Origin: Temnopleurus reevesii
Lineage: Eukaryota; Echinodermata; Echinoidea; Temnopleuroida; Temnopleuridae
DNA length: 64,000 nt
Direction of reading: 5' to 3'
Assembly: GCA_036244855.1 (NCBI GenBank)
Contig: BQKZ01001402.1
Location: forward strand, 22,023-86,022
The notes beneath the pieces were generated by a model that saw only the letters and a list, made by a program, of their open reading frames with translations, was not told the origin of the DNA and did not search any database. This document shows positions 25,314-37,339 of the stretch, piece after piece (within the stretch, counting starts at the first letter, position 1; the number at the start of each line of letters is the position of its first letter). Both the position numbers and the translations under genes were made by a program.

Positions 25314-26500
25314 ATAAGTAGGGTTTTTCGAAAGGATGTACTCTGATACATGTATTGCAGACACATAGTTGAGTTAAAGGGATCATGATACTGCATAATA
25401 TGAAATAATATCTAGTTTATTTTTATAATTATTTATTTTTCTCTATTTTTTAATGCTGAGCTGCCATGGTAATTGCATAATTGTATTGTTGAGTTCATAT
25501 TCTTAGGGGTATTGATGAGTATATTGAGAAAGTAAGATTCATTTATATCGAGCAAAGCATATTAGGATTTTTTTTCTGTTTTTGTGGTACTGTTAGTGTC
25601 AAGTCTGAGATTTTTACCAACAACTTTCTCATTTTCTCCTTGACATAGTCGTTTGCTTGACTTTTATATGACAACATCAATTTTAAACCATTTCAGAGCA
25701 GTCTTTTTTTTATTCAGATTTTTCATTTGAAAATTGGTACTTTTCCGTATTTGATAGGGATTTATGCAGCAATTTTTTTATGTAGAGATTTTCTGAATCT
25801 ACTTGAAACCTTTTCAGTCAATTTTGTCTCATTATCCTTTATTTTAATGTAAACTCAATATTACTGGTTGATTTTTTTCTGAGATATTCATTGAATGTAT
25901 CTTGTACAACATGAAGCACATAATCGACTTGGAAGAGGAAAGTCATGTAAAACCAGGAAATAACAGAGGAAATGTGTAAAGTATCTGTTTTTCTTTTGAT
26001 GACTAGTTGAGACACATATTTATGATAAAATGCATATCTGTATGTATACTCTCGAAAAATAACATTCAAAGGAAATAAGTATGTTATGAAGAAGAGCAAA
26101 GTAAATTCTTTTTAATAGCTCAAAAACACTCCATACTTTCATTTTATGGAAAATTGCTGTAATGTTTGCTCTATCCAAAAGCAATGCTTACGAAAAAATT
26201 TTATATGAGGTATTGCTGTAATGTTTGCTCTATCCAAAAGCATCGCTTTAAAGAAATGACTCACTGAAAACTTCTCATCTGATATAGGGAGCTAATGTCA
26301 TAAGTAATATTCAGAGGTAGTTGAGCTATTCTAAGTTTTAACCATGCATAAAACATTGAAAGGTTATCCTAAGATGCATAAAGATGTGCATTCATGTGAA
26401 CGGAATAGCCTATAATGGACTTGGCACCCATTACATCACGGAATATAATTTTTCTTGTCTGACGTACGCCATGTTAGAAATGGGTCAAGACGTTCCCGAT
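25314..26500. other. AT-rich DNA; small 60-bp duplication near 26155-26255
   Basis: ATTGCTGTAATGTTTGCTCT with ATCCAAAAGCA occurs twice in a row. The rest is plain AT-rich DNA without exon signals. Confidence 0.6.
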
Positions 26501-26514
26501 GTGTGTTCTAGGCC

Positions 26515-26909
26515 ATTATTGATTCATTGCCACAGGTTGGTGGAGGGCTCTCCTGGAGAAAGGTTGACCCAATTCAAAGCTCTGGCAAACATGTAGGTTT
26601 GTCCGCTTTAAAAGTCTGGTGCTAAACTTGATGTTACCGCCCCCTCCCATTCCCATAACTTTTTCCCCTGTCTCTGAATCTGATCAAGTCTTTATCTGTT
26701 CTGGATCGCTTGCTATTTCACAATATATTCCACTCTTATCTTACTTCCTCTCTCGTTCTCTCTTTGTTTATCTTTGTCTCCTTCTCTTGCTCGCCCACTC
26801 TTTTTTTCAACGATCTATCATCACCATCACAAGCTGCATTCATATATAATTATTTTACGCAAACATTATTACCGTCATAGTCATCATCAATATCTTCATT
26901 ATCATCATT

Positions 26910-26954
<45 letters not shown>

Positions 26955-27044
26955 TTCATCATCATCATCAATATCATCATCGTCATCATTGTCATCATCA
27001 TAATAATCATCATCATCAACAACAACATCATCATCATCGTCACT

Positions 27045-27085
<41 letters not shown>

Positions 27086-27510
27086 TATCATCCTCATCCT
27101 CACCATCATCATCATAATCATTGGTGATTCATTGCCACAGGTTGGTGGAGGGCTCTCCTGGAGAAAGGTTGACCCAATTCAAAGCTCTGGCAAACATGTA
27201 GGTTTGTCCGCTTTAAAAGTCTAGTGCTAAACTTGATGTTCCGCCCCCTCCCATTCCCCTAACTGTTCCCCCGGTCTCTGAATGTGATCAAGTCTTTATC
27301 TGTTCTGGATCACTTGCTATATTGCAATATTTCCCACTCATATTTCCTCTCTCGTTCTTTCTTTCTTTCTCTTTCCCTCCTTCTCTTGCTTGCCCACCCT
27401 TGTTTTCAAAGATATACCATGACTATCACTAGCTGCATCCATATGTGATTATTTTACACAAACATTATTACTGTCATAATCATCATCAATATCTTCATTA
27501 TTAACATCAT
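26515..27510. repeat. Roughly 600-bp tandem duplication carrying a CAT microsatellite
   Basis: The block starting GATTCATTGCCACAGGTTGG at about 26520 and again at 27125 continues for over 350 bp in both (GGGCTCTCCTGGAGAAAGG, GTTCTGGATC, a CT-rich part, TATTTTACGCAAACATTATT). The long (CAT)n at 26877-27120 lies between the copies. Confidence 0.9.
26877..27120. repeat. (CAT)n microsatellite
   Basis: Almost uninterrupted CAT repeats. They give His-only frames on the plus strand and Met-only frames on the minus strand, which are not genes. Confidence 0.95.
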
Positions 27511-28200
27511 GGTAGTCATTTTCATCCTCACCATCATTACGATCATCCTCATCATTATCATTATCATCATCATTATCATCACCATCAGCATTATCATCAT
27601 CATGATCATTATTATCATAATCATCATCATCATCATTAACTGCCTGATTTTGTCCTGTATCTGCAAATTACCTAACTTACTTCTTTTTCTCTCGCACCAT
27701 TTTGCAGAACTACTTTGCAATTCGTAGCAATGAATTGATTGAATCTTATAGCAAAAAAAATTATTACACCTAATCTGATTCCGTATTTGATAAGCTCAAT
27801 TCGAGGTGCTTCTCACCAGTGGATCATAATCACCATGGATGCTATCGTAAATGTCATCTCCTTTTCGCCACCATCCCCATCATTACATCGTAATCATCCA
27901 TCACCATGAAGATCACTCTCACCACAAGCTTATTTGTCTAGATAAAGTATATTCTGTGTGACATGATAGTAAAAGCCTCTTCAGTAGATCGTAACATCGG
28001 TTTTATAGCCAGTTGATGGAGTTAGAGCTTTGGTGCATTGCCCGATAGGTGGTTGACACCCTTTTTTCAACATAATCATCATCATGATCCACCACCACCA
28101 CTACCACTATGATTAACCCTCCTCATTACCATTTACTTATCATCATCATCCATTTAATTATCATCATGATTTCATCACCATCATCATGACCACCAACACC
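27480..28200. repeat. CAT-rich DNA, less regular
   Basis: ATCATCATC runs at 27480-27640, and scattered CATCAC/CACCAC at 27820-27930 and 28065-28200. Confidence 0.8.
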
Positions 28201-28220
28201 AGGGCAAAACTTCCATATTA

Positions 28221-28920
28221 GGTGACTTCAAGTACGGTGTGCGGTGTTGGTGTTGGTGTTGAGAGAGCAGATCGGCCCGTGAACCGAGCTCCAACACCGT
28301 TGGTCAGTTTACAGAAGCGATACGATCGCTGTATCGATCGCCCAACACTAGCCACGATACCTAGTGACGTCACTCGCGCTCGCAGAAAGCCTCACGAACA
28401 GCTCAACGATAAAATAATTTTGGGTCCGAAATTCTCATATTAATCTATTCTAAAGTAATTCATACAAATCGTGCAATCTTTTTCAAAATCCAGAAGAAAA
28501 AATATTGCCTTCCAAAATAAAGTGTTTGGTTTTAGTTTTCATTTGCAAGTTTTACCGGAAAGTTAATTTAACCACCGACATGTCACGAGTTTTCAGAGCA
28601 AAATTGCTACTGCTCTGTGTGGAAAACGAATGCATGATTTCAACACCAACACCAACACCGAACTTGAAGTCGCAATTTTCCCGATCCCTAGGGGTTGGTG
28701 TTGAGAGATGGGAAAATTGCACGTGAATCGTCAACACCGACCGTGATCCTCGGTTCAGCAGACGACATTCAACACCAGCAACCAACACGAGCGACCGGAA
28801 ATACGTCAGAATCTTGCGAGGTCAACCCCAACACCGACAGACTTCAGGTTTGTTGTTGAGGCTGGTGTTGGTGTTGCTGCAACACCAACACCAGCGTTCC
28901 ACACCGTACTTGAAGTCACC
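28221..28920. mobile_element. 700-bp DNA-transposon-like element with perfect 21-bp TIRs
   Basis: GGTGACTTCAAGTACGGTG begins the left end (28221-28241), and its exact reverse complement ends the right (28900-28920). Many AACACC/GGTGTT hexamers lie just inside and in the middle. At 28656-28671 CACCGAACTTGAAGTC resembles the right end, suggesting nesting or internal duplication. A CRE-like TGACGTCA is at 28365-28372. No transposase-like frame is visible, so it is non-autonomous. A clear target duplication was not found. Confidence 0.87.
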
Positions 28921-28921
28921 C

Positions 28922-29190
28922 ATTCTCTCCCTCATCATCATCATCATCGTCGTCATCTTTGTTGTCATTGTCATCGTCATCAATCATCACCCCATCATCA
29001 TCACCACCAACAACACCATGACCACCAACACCATCAATGTCATTGTCTTCATCGTCGTCATCTTCATCATCATCATCATTATCTTCATCTTCAATATCAT
29101 CATCAATATCATCATCATCAATATCATCATCATCGTTATCATCATTATCATCATCATCGTCACCGCCATCATCATCATCATATTTTCTCT
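28922..29190. repeat. CAT-rich microsatellite
   Basis: ATCATC runs with CGTCATCTT variants. All open frames across it are artefacts. Confidence 0.93.
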
Positions 29191-29560
29191 CATGGATAAA
29201 TGTTTTGCTCAGTTGTTGGTTTTTGGTACATTGTCATTCCAATATTCATACATATTCTAGAACAGTTTGCATCTATGTAGTTCTTGCTAAGCATCATCAT
29301 TGCTATCTACAGTAGATAGTAAACTACTCTTAGCTAAATTTGTATAAAAGTTGCACATATTTATTATCAGTTATTCCACAAACTGGCATACAAGCTAGAA
29401 ACTTGTGGATGGATTGATCAAGAATAACCCTGACATAGCAACAATTACGTTGACATATATGAACAATCACAAGGTTTAAAATGCTTGATTATAAAAGACC
29501 TATTCTCGCACGTCTGCATTTTTAGCATAAAAAATAAGTGGATCCCCCCAAATCATAGCG
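29190..29560. other. Non-coding stretch, nothing recognised
   Basis: Contains one CTATCTACAGTAGATAG palindrome at 29300-29320 similar to those at 39.0-39.7 kb. Confidence 0.55.
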
Positions 29561-29728
29561 CTAGCAAGACAAGCGGGTGTTAAGCATGGGTGTTAAGCTA
29601 TTGGTCATTAGTATTTAGATATCAGTATCGCCTTTTAATCAGTGCATTGGTGTTAGAGCTCGGTTTGAGCAGATATTTAGACCTTAACATTAACACCAGC
29701 CACTAACACTGTACTTGAAATCATCCAA
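29560..29728. mobile_element. Diverged remnant of the 28221-28920 family
   Basis: GTGTTAAGC..., TAACACCAGCC and ACTGTACTTGAAATCATCC at the right match the right end of the intact element with several changes. Confidence 0.55.
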
Positions 29729-30120
29729 TGATCAAAGAGAGAGGGAAAGACAGACACAGAGAGTGCTCAAAAAGGGACATGTCAGACAAAGAGAAAATGG
29801 TAGCACAGTGGGCATGGGTTAATGAATTATGCATGGATGGTCGAGTATGCAATGGCGTGTGGTTATAAAGCGGTATGCACCTCAGAGAAATGACTGAATA
29901 TATTCTGTCAACTTGAATTACCAGTTACGGGAGATTGGTCGTGGATTCATAAGGAGATGGCTTATGAGGGCAGTCAACGGGGGCTGTGTCGACGGCTGCG
30001 GCGTGGTGATGAATTTTATTTGTGTGTGTGCGCGTGTGTGTTATAATTGGAAAGGTTGATTTGTGGACGGTGATGTTGATGTTGAAGATAACAGCATGTA
30101 GTATCGCACCATGGTTGTTA
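29728..30120. other. Non-coding stretch
   Basis: Purine-rich 29735-29800, and a GTGTGTGCGCGTGTGTG run near 30020-30042. No gene. Confidence 0.55.
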
Positions 30121-30560
30121 TGGAGTGTGATGATGTTGGTAGTGATGGGTGATGCCATGGCGATGACTTGTGATGATGAGAGTGATGGTGAAGCGGGAGG
30201 TCTTGCTGGTGGTGATGATGATGATAATGATGAATGTAGTGATGATGATGATGATAATAATGAATATAGTGATGATAATGATGATGATGATGATGAATAT
30301 GCTGATGATGATGACAGTGATGGTGATGATGATGATGGTGATGAGGATGGTGGTAGTGATGATGGTGACGATGATGATGAAGATGGTGATGATAAGGAGG
30401 AGGAGGATGATGATGATGATGAAGATGATGATAAAGATGATGATTATGAGGATGTTGATGATAATTATGATGACGATTATGAAGATTATGATAATGATGA
30501 TGATAATGGTGTTAATGTTTAGAATTATGATGATGGTGGTGGTAATGATGACAGGACATA
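30120..30560. repeat. (GAT)n microsatellite, opposite phase to the CAT zone upstream
   Basis: GATGATGATG with GGT, AAT and GAC variants. An Asp-rich plus frame of 166 codons and a Met-rich frame cross it; both are artefacts. Confidence 0.94.
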
Positions 30561-31740
30561 ATGATGTACAGCAAAAAATAGGGAGGACAGAATGTGTACA
30601 ATCTCATGTTCATCCATTTTCTTTACTTGTTTTCAAAGTGAGAGATTGTAGGTCTACCTGTACACATTGGCACCAATTCTGGCGTCAATACAAAGCCAAG
30701 TTGGTGCTCTTTTGTATGCAACACCGGAATGGTGTTCAAACCACATATGCAATGAATTAATTTGATTGTAAAGCTAACACAAAAATGGACAGAAGTATTT
30801 TTAACACCAAAATGCAATAAGATAAATTATTTTTAACACCAAAATCTACAGAAAAATAGTTACACTCAACACTGGTGTTATATACAAATTGTGGGTATAT
30901 TTTGCACAATATAAACACATGTTTTATTTTAAGCACTCCGAGTGTGAACAGAGCCATGACTTCATACACTCGTAGAGAGCGTTGCTCTGCTCGATCATGA
31001 TCCCTTCAGGCACATCCATCCAATTATGTAAACTGTGCATGTGATTGATGTTAGGAATAGAGCGAAACTGAAGTTCTACCCAGCAATTATTCCTGCAAGG
31101 CTACCATAGCGTACACAGAGGAATTCAGCGAGAGACAGAAAAATCTAAATCTCGTACCACTGTTTTCAATATGTGCTAGTAGCGGGAAGGTTATTATTGA
31201 ATGTATGCATAATTCAACTGCGAAGCTGATTCAGGTTTCTTTTTTTAGTTTAGACTTTAAACATATATTGTTTGGATCGATGCCCTCAACCGACCGTTCC
31301 TCTGAAAATGGGCCGTCCTGATTGAAAAATCGCAGCAAGCGTATGAATAAATATGTGGAATGCAATCGGAAAGGTCATTTTCAGTGATCTTTGGCTTTTT
31401 ATTCCCTTCCAATTCTTATTTTCTTAATGAATTGTGTGAATTGTGTTCAATAATTTTTTTTTTTAAACAATAAAAAAAGAAATTTTATGACTGACCAACG
31501 CTATTTAAAAAAGATATTTATTTCAGGGCATCCAAACTTTTTTTTGTAGGAGGGAATCTTATGTTTTGTTGCGAGATATACATTTTTGCTGGTGAATATG
31601 CTTAAACCCTGAAAATATTAATGTCCTAAAGTCATGATTGAATGCCTATAATTTTGGCCTTAGATTTGTGAGATTGTGTGTATGTGACCGTTGTTTATGC
31701 GCATGTCTGTCTGTCTGTCTGTCTCTCTCCCTTATTTTCT
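30560..31740. other. Non-coding stretch with AACACC/GGTGTT motifs at 30715-30880
   Basis: CAACACCGGAATGGTGTT, two TTTTTAACACCAAAAT copies and CACTGGTGTT occur. After 30960 nothing is recognised. Confidence 0.5.
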
Positions 31741-32425
31741 CTTTCTCCTTCCCTCTCTCCATAGAATACCAATCATGCAGGTATCATATGATTAAGTTTG
31801 TCATTGGAGCTGTGCTTTTACTTAATCAATCAAGCATCACATCTGAATTGAGATGGAGACCTGTTACCTATCTCTCTATCTCTCTTTATCTCTCTCTCTC
31901 TCTTCCATCTCCCTCTCTGTCTCTTGTCTCCTTCCCATTTCTTTCAATCTATCTTCTACCAATCACAGAGGTATATCATATGATGGTGTTTGTCATTGGA
32001 GCTGTGTGTCTTCAATAAAGCAATCAAGCATCGTGTCTGAATGAGACAGAGGACCTGTTCCTATTCTGTCTCTCTCTCTCTCTCTCTCTCTGCCGGTCTC
32101 TGTTTGTCTGTGTGTGTGTGTGTGTCTCTCTCTCTCTTTCCCGCTCCCTTCCTCTTTCCCTCTCCCTCCATGGAATACCAATCATGCAGATATCATATGA
32201 TTGTGTTTGTCATTGGAGCTATGCATTCAATAAAGCAATCAAGCATTGAGTCTCAGTTGAGATGGGAGCACCCCCTCTTCTCTCTCTGTCCCTTTCTCTC
32301 TTTTGTATCTCCTTCATCCCTCCTCTTTCTTTCTTATCAATAGGTATCATGTGATTGTATTTGTCATTGGAGCTGTGCTTTCAGTAAAGCAATCAAGCAT
32401 CTAGTCTCAATTGACATGGAGACCT
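31740..32425. repeat. Tandem repeat, about 200-215-bp unit, four copies, with CT-rich spacers
   Basis: Units share GAATACCAATCATGCAG, TATCATATGATTGTGTTTGTCATTGGAGCT and CAATCAAGCAT, at about 31765, 31955, 32170 and 32340, separated by TCTCTC tracts. Confidence 0.9.
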
Positions 32426-32519
32426 GTACATTCTAGGAATCTAGCGTCTCGTCTAGTCCTCCATACATCCAGATCGATTTCTTTGAATAAGATGTCACAA
32501 CTCATCTGTCCAGTCTGTA

Positions 32520-33420
32520 TCTCCTGTACCTTTTTTGTCTCTCTGAATTGTATTTCTCTCCCCTTCCCCCTCTCCCCGACCCTTTCTATGTCTCTCTCTC
32601 TCTCTTTCTTCCTATTGCTTTCTCCCTCCCTCTCTTTCTCTCTCTCTGGAATCCATCTCTCTCTGTTAATACTCTTTTCATGGCTCATGTTTTTCTCCTC
32701 TCTCTTCCTCACCATTTTATACTTCTTATTCTCGTTTTCTTATCTCTTTACCAACATAGGTTCCTCTTTCTCCTTCTTTTATATCCTTTAGTGTCCCTTC
32801 TCTCTATCTTTCCATTGTTTCCCCCTCTCCCCTCCCTCCTACAGGTCCTCCACTGTACATGAAAGCCTAACACAAATTCAATGCTCTTTGGTAATGCTAT
32901 TCAAATCGGAACTGGCTTGTGATTGTTGTGACCGCACAGTTCAATACATGATGTATGGATCTCTTGTCCCATGACCCACTATATTTTATGGAAATAGTTT
33001 GTCTCATGTTATGATTATTTCTCCTTATTTTTCTTCAATTTTACTCTCTACTTTTTCTTTTCATCTCTCTCTCTCTATCTATCTTGCTGTTTCCTCCTTC
33101 CCTCATTGTTTTTTCGCATTTTTTAATAGACGTACCCCCATTTTTGTGCAAAAATACCATTCTCCATACTTTTCTCTTCCTTCTACCTCTTTTCTCTCAA
33201 ACTTCAACTCTTCAAACTGACCAACTCCCTTTGTATATCACACATCTGAGATCTGTATGTTCGCTCTCTTTTTATCTTTTTCTCCATCTTTTTCTCCTCT
33301 CATTTTTCCTTTTTTGCCAAAACCATTTCTTGTCAATATTTATCTGTCTGGCTGTCCGCTATCATCGTCTTGAGATCAGTTACCCAAATAAGATATCAAA
33401 CTTCTTTGTTTCGATGTGCG
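32520..33420. repeat. CT-rich low-complexity DNA
   Basis: Repeated TCTCTCT and CCTTCC tracts (32545-32840, 33040-33340). Open frames here are artefacts. Confidence 0.85.
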
Positions 33421-33850
33421 CATACTAATACATCCAATTTGTTTGTTCCATCATGATATTCCTCCCAAATTTTGTGAAGGGAGAGATTGCCTTTAAGAAT
33501 ATCACATCATCTCATCCTTCTAACGACTCTCAGTCTGTTGCCTGAATGCGATCTCAAGTGCAAGTCCCAAAATGACAAATTCAAGTTTCTTGTGTTGACG
33601 GGCCTGCATATCACCTGATAAAACACGTCTAGGGTTACCATCCCTTATTGGTAGTGTTTACACGATGACAAATTTACCACGTTCTTGACATACATTTTTA
33701 AGCCTTGATGTTAGGAATGTGGTAATTTGTTGGATGGTGGCATGAATGGCAATGATGATAATAATGATAATAATGATATATAGCATTTAAACAAGCCATC
33801 TTTTTAGTCACCTATTCAGAGGCGCGAGACAAATTATCTACCCGGCCATA
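33420..33850. other. Non-coding stretch
   Basis: An imperfect inverted pair (ACAAATTTACCACGTTCTTGACAT near 33668, ATGTTAGGAATGTGGTAATTTGT near 33708) suggests another MITE remnant. A short ATAATGATAATAATG run is at 33757-33778. Confidence 0.55.
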
Positions 33851-34025
33851 GGATAGCAATCCAAACATTGATGTAATGGTGTATGCATGAGCCGAATATC
33901 TCATCCAAAACTTACTGTTGCCACATTGATCAAATTGTATGGCTTGATCAATGTGGCAAAGTAATTTTTGGATGAGATATTCGGCTCATGCATACACCAT
34001 TACATCAATGTTTGGATTGCGATCC
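33851..34025. repeat. Near-perfect 175-bp palindrome
   Basis: ATCCAAACATTGATGTAATG with GTGTATGCATGAGCCGAATA on the left is mirrored on the right by TATTCGGCTCATGCATACAC with CATTACATCAATGTTTGGAT. The centre GCCACATTGATCAA...TTGATCAATGTGGC leaves a loop of only about ten bases. Confidence 0.93.
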
Positions 34026-34712
34026 AAATCTCGTTGATTTCCGCATGTGAGCGCTCCTGTTTATCTACCTCTACTCTGGCTGATTTCATTTTGGAGAATG
34101 ATAACCCTGAGGTGCTGACAGAGGACTCGAGTTACAGTCGATGGCTTAACGAGGGTATGCTGCCCTCTCATGGGCCGCAAATTCCAGGAATTAATAATAA
34201 TAATACATGCAATTTATATAGTGCACGTATCCACTCTGTGGAGTGTTCAAGGTGCTTGGCATTATTATTACCCTGGCTTTAGCCCGGCGTACACCAGCGA
34301 ACGTGGCATTTCAAGGAATACTTATTCCTACCAGGTACCCATTCACCTCACCTGGGTTGAGTGCAGCACAATGTGGATGAATTTCTTGCTGAAGGAAGTT
34401 AATGTCACATGTGGGACTCAAACCGCGGCCCTCTGGTTGAAAGATGAGAGCCAGGTCCACTGCACTACGTCACCTCCCCATTTCGCATTCGTCTCATGCA
34501 TACATCATCATCATTACATCAATTCCTGCATCATGAAGATCCAAATCATTTTGATATCCTCGTGTGAACGCCCCCGTTTGTCTACCTCTACTATGGCTGA
34601 TTTCATTTTGGAGAATGATAACCCGGAGGTGCTGACAGAGGACTCACGTTACAGTTGGTGGCTTAACGAGGGTATGCTGCCCTCCCATGTGCAGCATATT
34701 CCAGGAATTTGC
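33978..34712. repeat. Duplicated roughly 220-bp segment with a SINE between
   Basis: The segments 33978-34185 and 34481-34712 share CTCATGCATACA, TGTCTACCTCTACT(C/A)TGGC, TTGGAGAATGATAACCC, GAGGTGCTGACAGAGGACTC, GGCTTAACGAGGGTATGCTG and ATTCCAGGAATT. In both, one plus frame reads ADFILENDNPEVLTEDS and then WLNEGMLPSH. The source is not recognised. Confidence 0.88.
34186..34480 (-). mobile_element. tRNA-derived SINE, near full length
   Basis: Runs from an ATAATAATA tail through TTATATAGTGCACGTATCCA, TTACCCTGGCTTTAGCC, TACCCATTCACCTCACCTGG and GTGCAGCACAATGTGGATGA to GGGACTCAAACCGC and CCACTGCACTACGTCACC. Read in reverse, these last two give B-box and A-box-like promoter elements of a tRNA head. 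Confidence 0.9.
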
Positions 34713-35385
34713 CGCTCCGATCATTTGATTATCTGTAAAGTTTTAGAATATATTAAAGAAAAAAATGTTTTAAATAGACATTTAGGTTTAATAGAGTTAT
34801 ATCGATGTCATTTATACGGGCTGTATTATAAATATACAACGCCATCAAGTCATCACACATATTCAAATCCCTATGCAAATCCTAATTTTATCCAAAATCT
34901 CTGTGGTTCTTCAAAAATGTAATGATTTTTTGTATTTTTAGAAATAGTTTTTATGTGCTCGGGGTCTTGTTGTATGTTTAAAACCAAATCATTTGAAAGT
35001 TGAAAATTGATACTTCTAAAAATCCTTCTCTACCATCTTCACTCCTAGAACTTTCCATTTTACTAAACTACAATGTAAACACATCAATAATTGGTTGCAG
35101 ACAGAAGAATAATTACATGTATAAGTATAGCAAGATTATAATAATAATTGATCTCATTGATCGAGGGTAGTCACTTCAGTTTCAAGAAAATGTTCTCATG
35201 GCAGGCCCTGCAATAACAGAGTTATTATGATAGGGTAAACAGTCCAAGTTGCTCATTTTTTTCTTAAAATGCCTGTGAAATATGAAAATTAATTGTGAAT
35301 TTACTTCCATTTCAAGTCAATCATTGAACATACTACATTTAAAAACATATTGCTCGCAGGCTCCTTAGTACAACCGTGAATGTCG
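34712..35385. other. AT-rich non-coding stretch
   Basis: Nothing recognised. Confidence 0.55.
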
Positions 35386-37335
35386 TTTCCCTTTTAGGCT
35401 AAATTGTTGTCCCTGAAGATCCATACTTTATCCCGGAAAGATTTCCGGACCATAATTATATGAGAACTGCTCCAGCCTTTTCGATTATAAGACATCCTCA
35501 TCGTGCCCATGAATGGAGTATACACAGATGTGAATGTTGTTCAAATATGTTTTCAGTCTTATCATCCCTAAATCTTTCTTTATCCCATTGCAATATAAGC
35601 ATCATAAATAAAAGAGAAATACTCCATCATGATAAATATGGCTTATATTTTATCCTTGCCAATGAATTCACTACAGTATGTGTAACATGTCATTTATAAC
35701 ACAGGAGGATACTGTAGCTCCATGCAATGTAGCAAAGACATGAATGTTTCTTCTCTTTTCAGCCAACCAATATCATCCCTAAAGAGTCATGCTTTATCCC
35801 TGGTTGATCCCGGGATCATAAATAAAAGAGAACTCCTCATCATTATGGATTATACTTCATCCTCATCATTGATGCACATGAATACACAACCCATGATCAT
35901 CATGTCATCTACAAAATTTGAGGTTACATGCAATTAAATATAATGCGACACTGATATGAATGTTTTCATCCTAATTTCAGCCAATAATTATCATCCCTAA
36001 AGATTCATGCTTTATCCCAGATTGATCCCGGGATCATAAATTGAATGGAAAAGCTCCATCACGAACATTATGGCTTATACTTTATCCTTGCGTACATGTA
36101 GCACATGAATTCACAATCTAAACAGTACATAATAATTATAGCACATGAGGATATATATTTAGCTCCATGCAATGTTGTACAAAGAGCCATGAATGTTGTT
36201 TATGTTTTTCAGCCATTTATTAATTCCTAAATCTTTCTTCATCCCATGACTATCTAAGCCATCCCATGACTATCTAAGGATCATAAATCAAAGAGAACTG
36301 CTCCATCATGATCATTACAGATTATGCTTCATCCTCATCAAGTACATGAATTCACTATTAGCTGAATACAATGCAGTGCAGACATTAATGTCATTTATGT
36401 TTTCCGTCAGTCATTCATCCCTAAATCTTTCATCATCCCACAGCGATCTAAGGATCATAAATCAAAGAGAACTTCTCTGACATGATCATGATTATGGATC
36501 ATATTTTCTTCATCAGGAACATGAAATCACTGGCTAAACAGTATTGAGTGTCATACAGACAGACATAAATGTTGTTTATGTTTTTCAGTCAGTTATCATC
36601 CCTAAATCTTTCTCTATCCCACAGCGATATAAGGATCATAAATCAGAGAGAACTGCCCCATCATGAACATTATGGATCATATTTTCTTCATCAGGCACAT
36701 GAAATCACCACCTAAATGTTACATGTAATCATCATGTCATTTGTAACACTTGAGGATATATAGCTAAATACAATAAAGTGCAGACATTAATGTTGTTTTT
36801 GTTTTCAGTCTGTTATTAATCCCTAAATCTTTCTTCATCCCATGACTATCTAAGGATCATAAATCAAAGAGAACTACCCCATCACAATCATTACAGATTA
36901 CATGTATGCTTCATCCTCATCAAGTACATGAATTCACTATTAGCTGAATACAATGCAGTGCAGACATTAATGTTATTTATGTTTTCCGTCAGTCACTCAT
37001 CCCTAAATATTTCATCATCCCACAGGGGTCTATATATCATTAATCAAAGATAACTGCTCCATAATTATCATTATGGATTATATTTTATCCTCATGATGCA
37101 CGTGAATACACAACCTGTGATCATGATGTCATCTTCAAAATTTGAGGTTACATTCAACTCATGCAATATAATGCAGACATGAATGGTTTTTATTTCAATT
37201 TCAGTTTACCACTTTCATCTCAAAAGATTCATACTTCATACCAGAATGATCCCATGATCATGAATTAAAAAGAACTTCTCCAATATAATCATTACGGATC
37301 ATACTTTATCCTTGCCAAGCTCGTGAATTCACTCC
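35385..37335. repeat. Tandem array, about 200-220-bp unit, nine to ten copies
   Basis: Units share a TTTTCAGCCA/TTTTCAGTCA start, ATCATCCCTAAA(G/T), TTTATCCCA, GGATCATAAATCAAAGAGAACTG, CTCCATCATGATCATTATGGATTAT, TCCTCATCAAG and CATGAATTCAC. Copies begin near 35390, 35560, 35757, 35978, 36208, 36405, 36590, 36808, 36988 and 37198. Several units carry an intron-acceptor-like T-rich tract plus CAG. Confidence 0.9.
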
Positions 37336-37339
37336 CTGA

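Noticed and set aside
26774..27127. His-rich open frame
   Set aside because: Pure (CAT)n translation with no gene context.
30022..30522. 166-codon Asp-rich open frame
   Set aside because: It is the translation of a (GAT)n microsatellite; a parallel Met-rich frame is just as long.
32411..32862. Several hydrophobic-looking open frames
   Set aside because: CT-rich DNA always translates to Ser/Leu/Phe; no conserved motif or splice structure.
34170..34922. 250-codon open frame
   Set aside because: It spans a SINE and a duplicated repeat segment, so it is not a single gene; only the duplicated piece is kept as a finding.
35385..37335. CRISPR-like array
   Set aside because: Units are about 200 bp, diverged along their whole length, with no short identical repeat and unique spacer pattern; the genome is eukaryotic.
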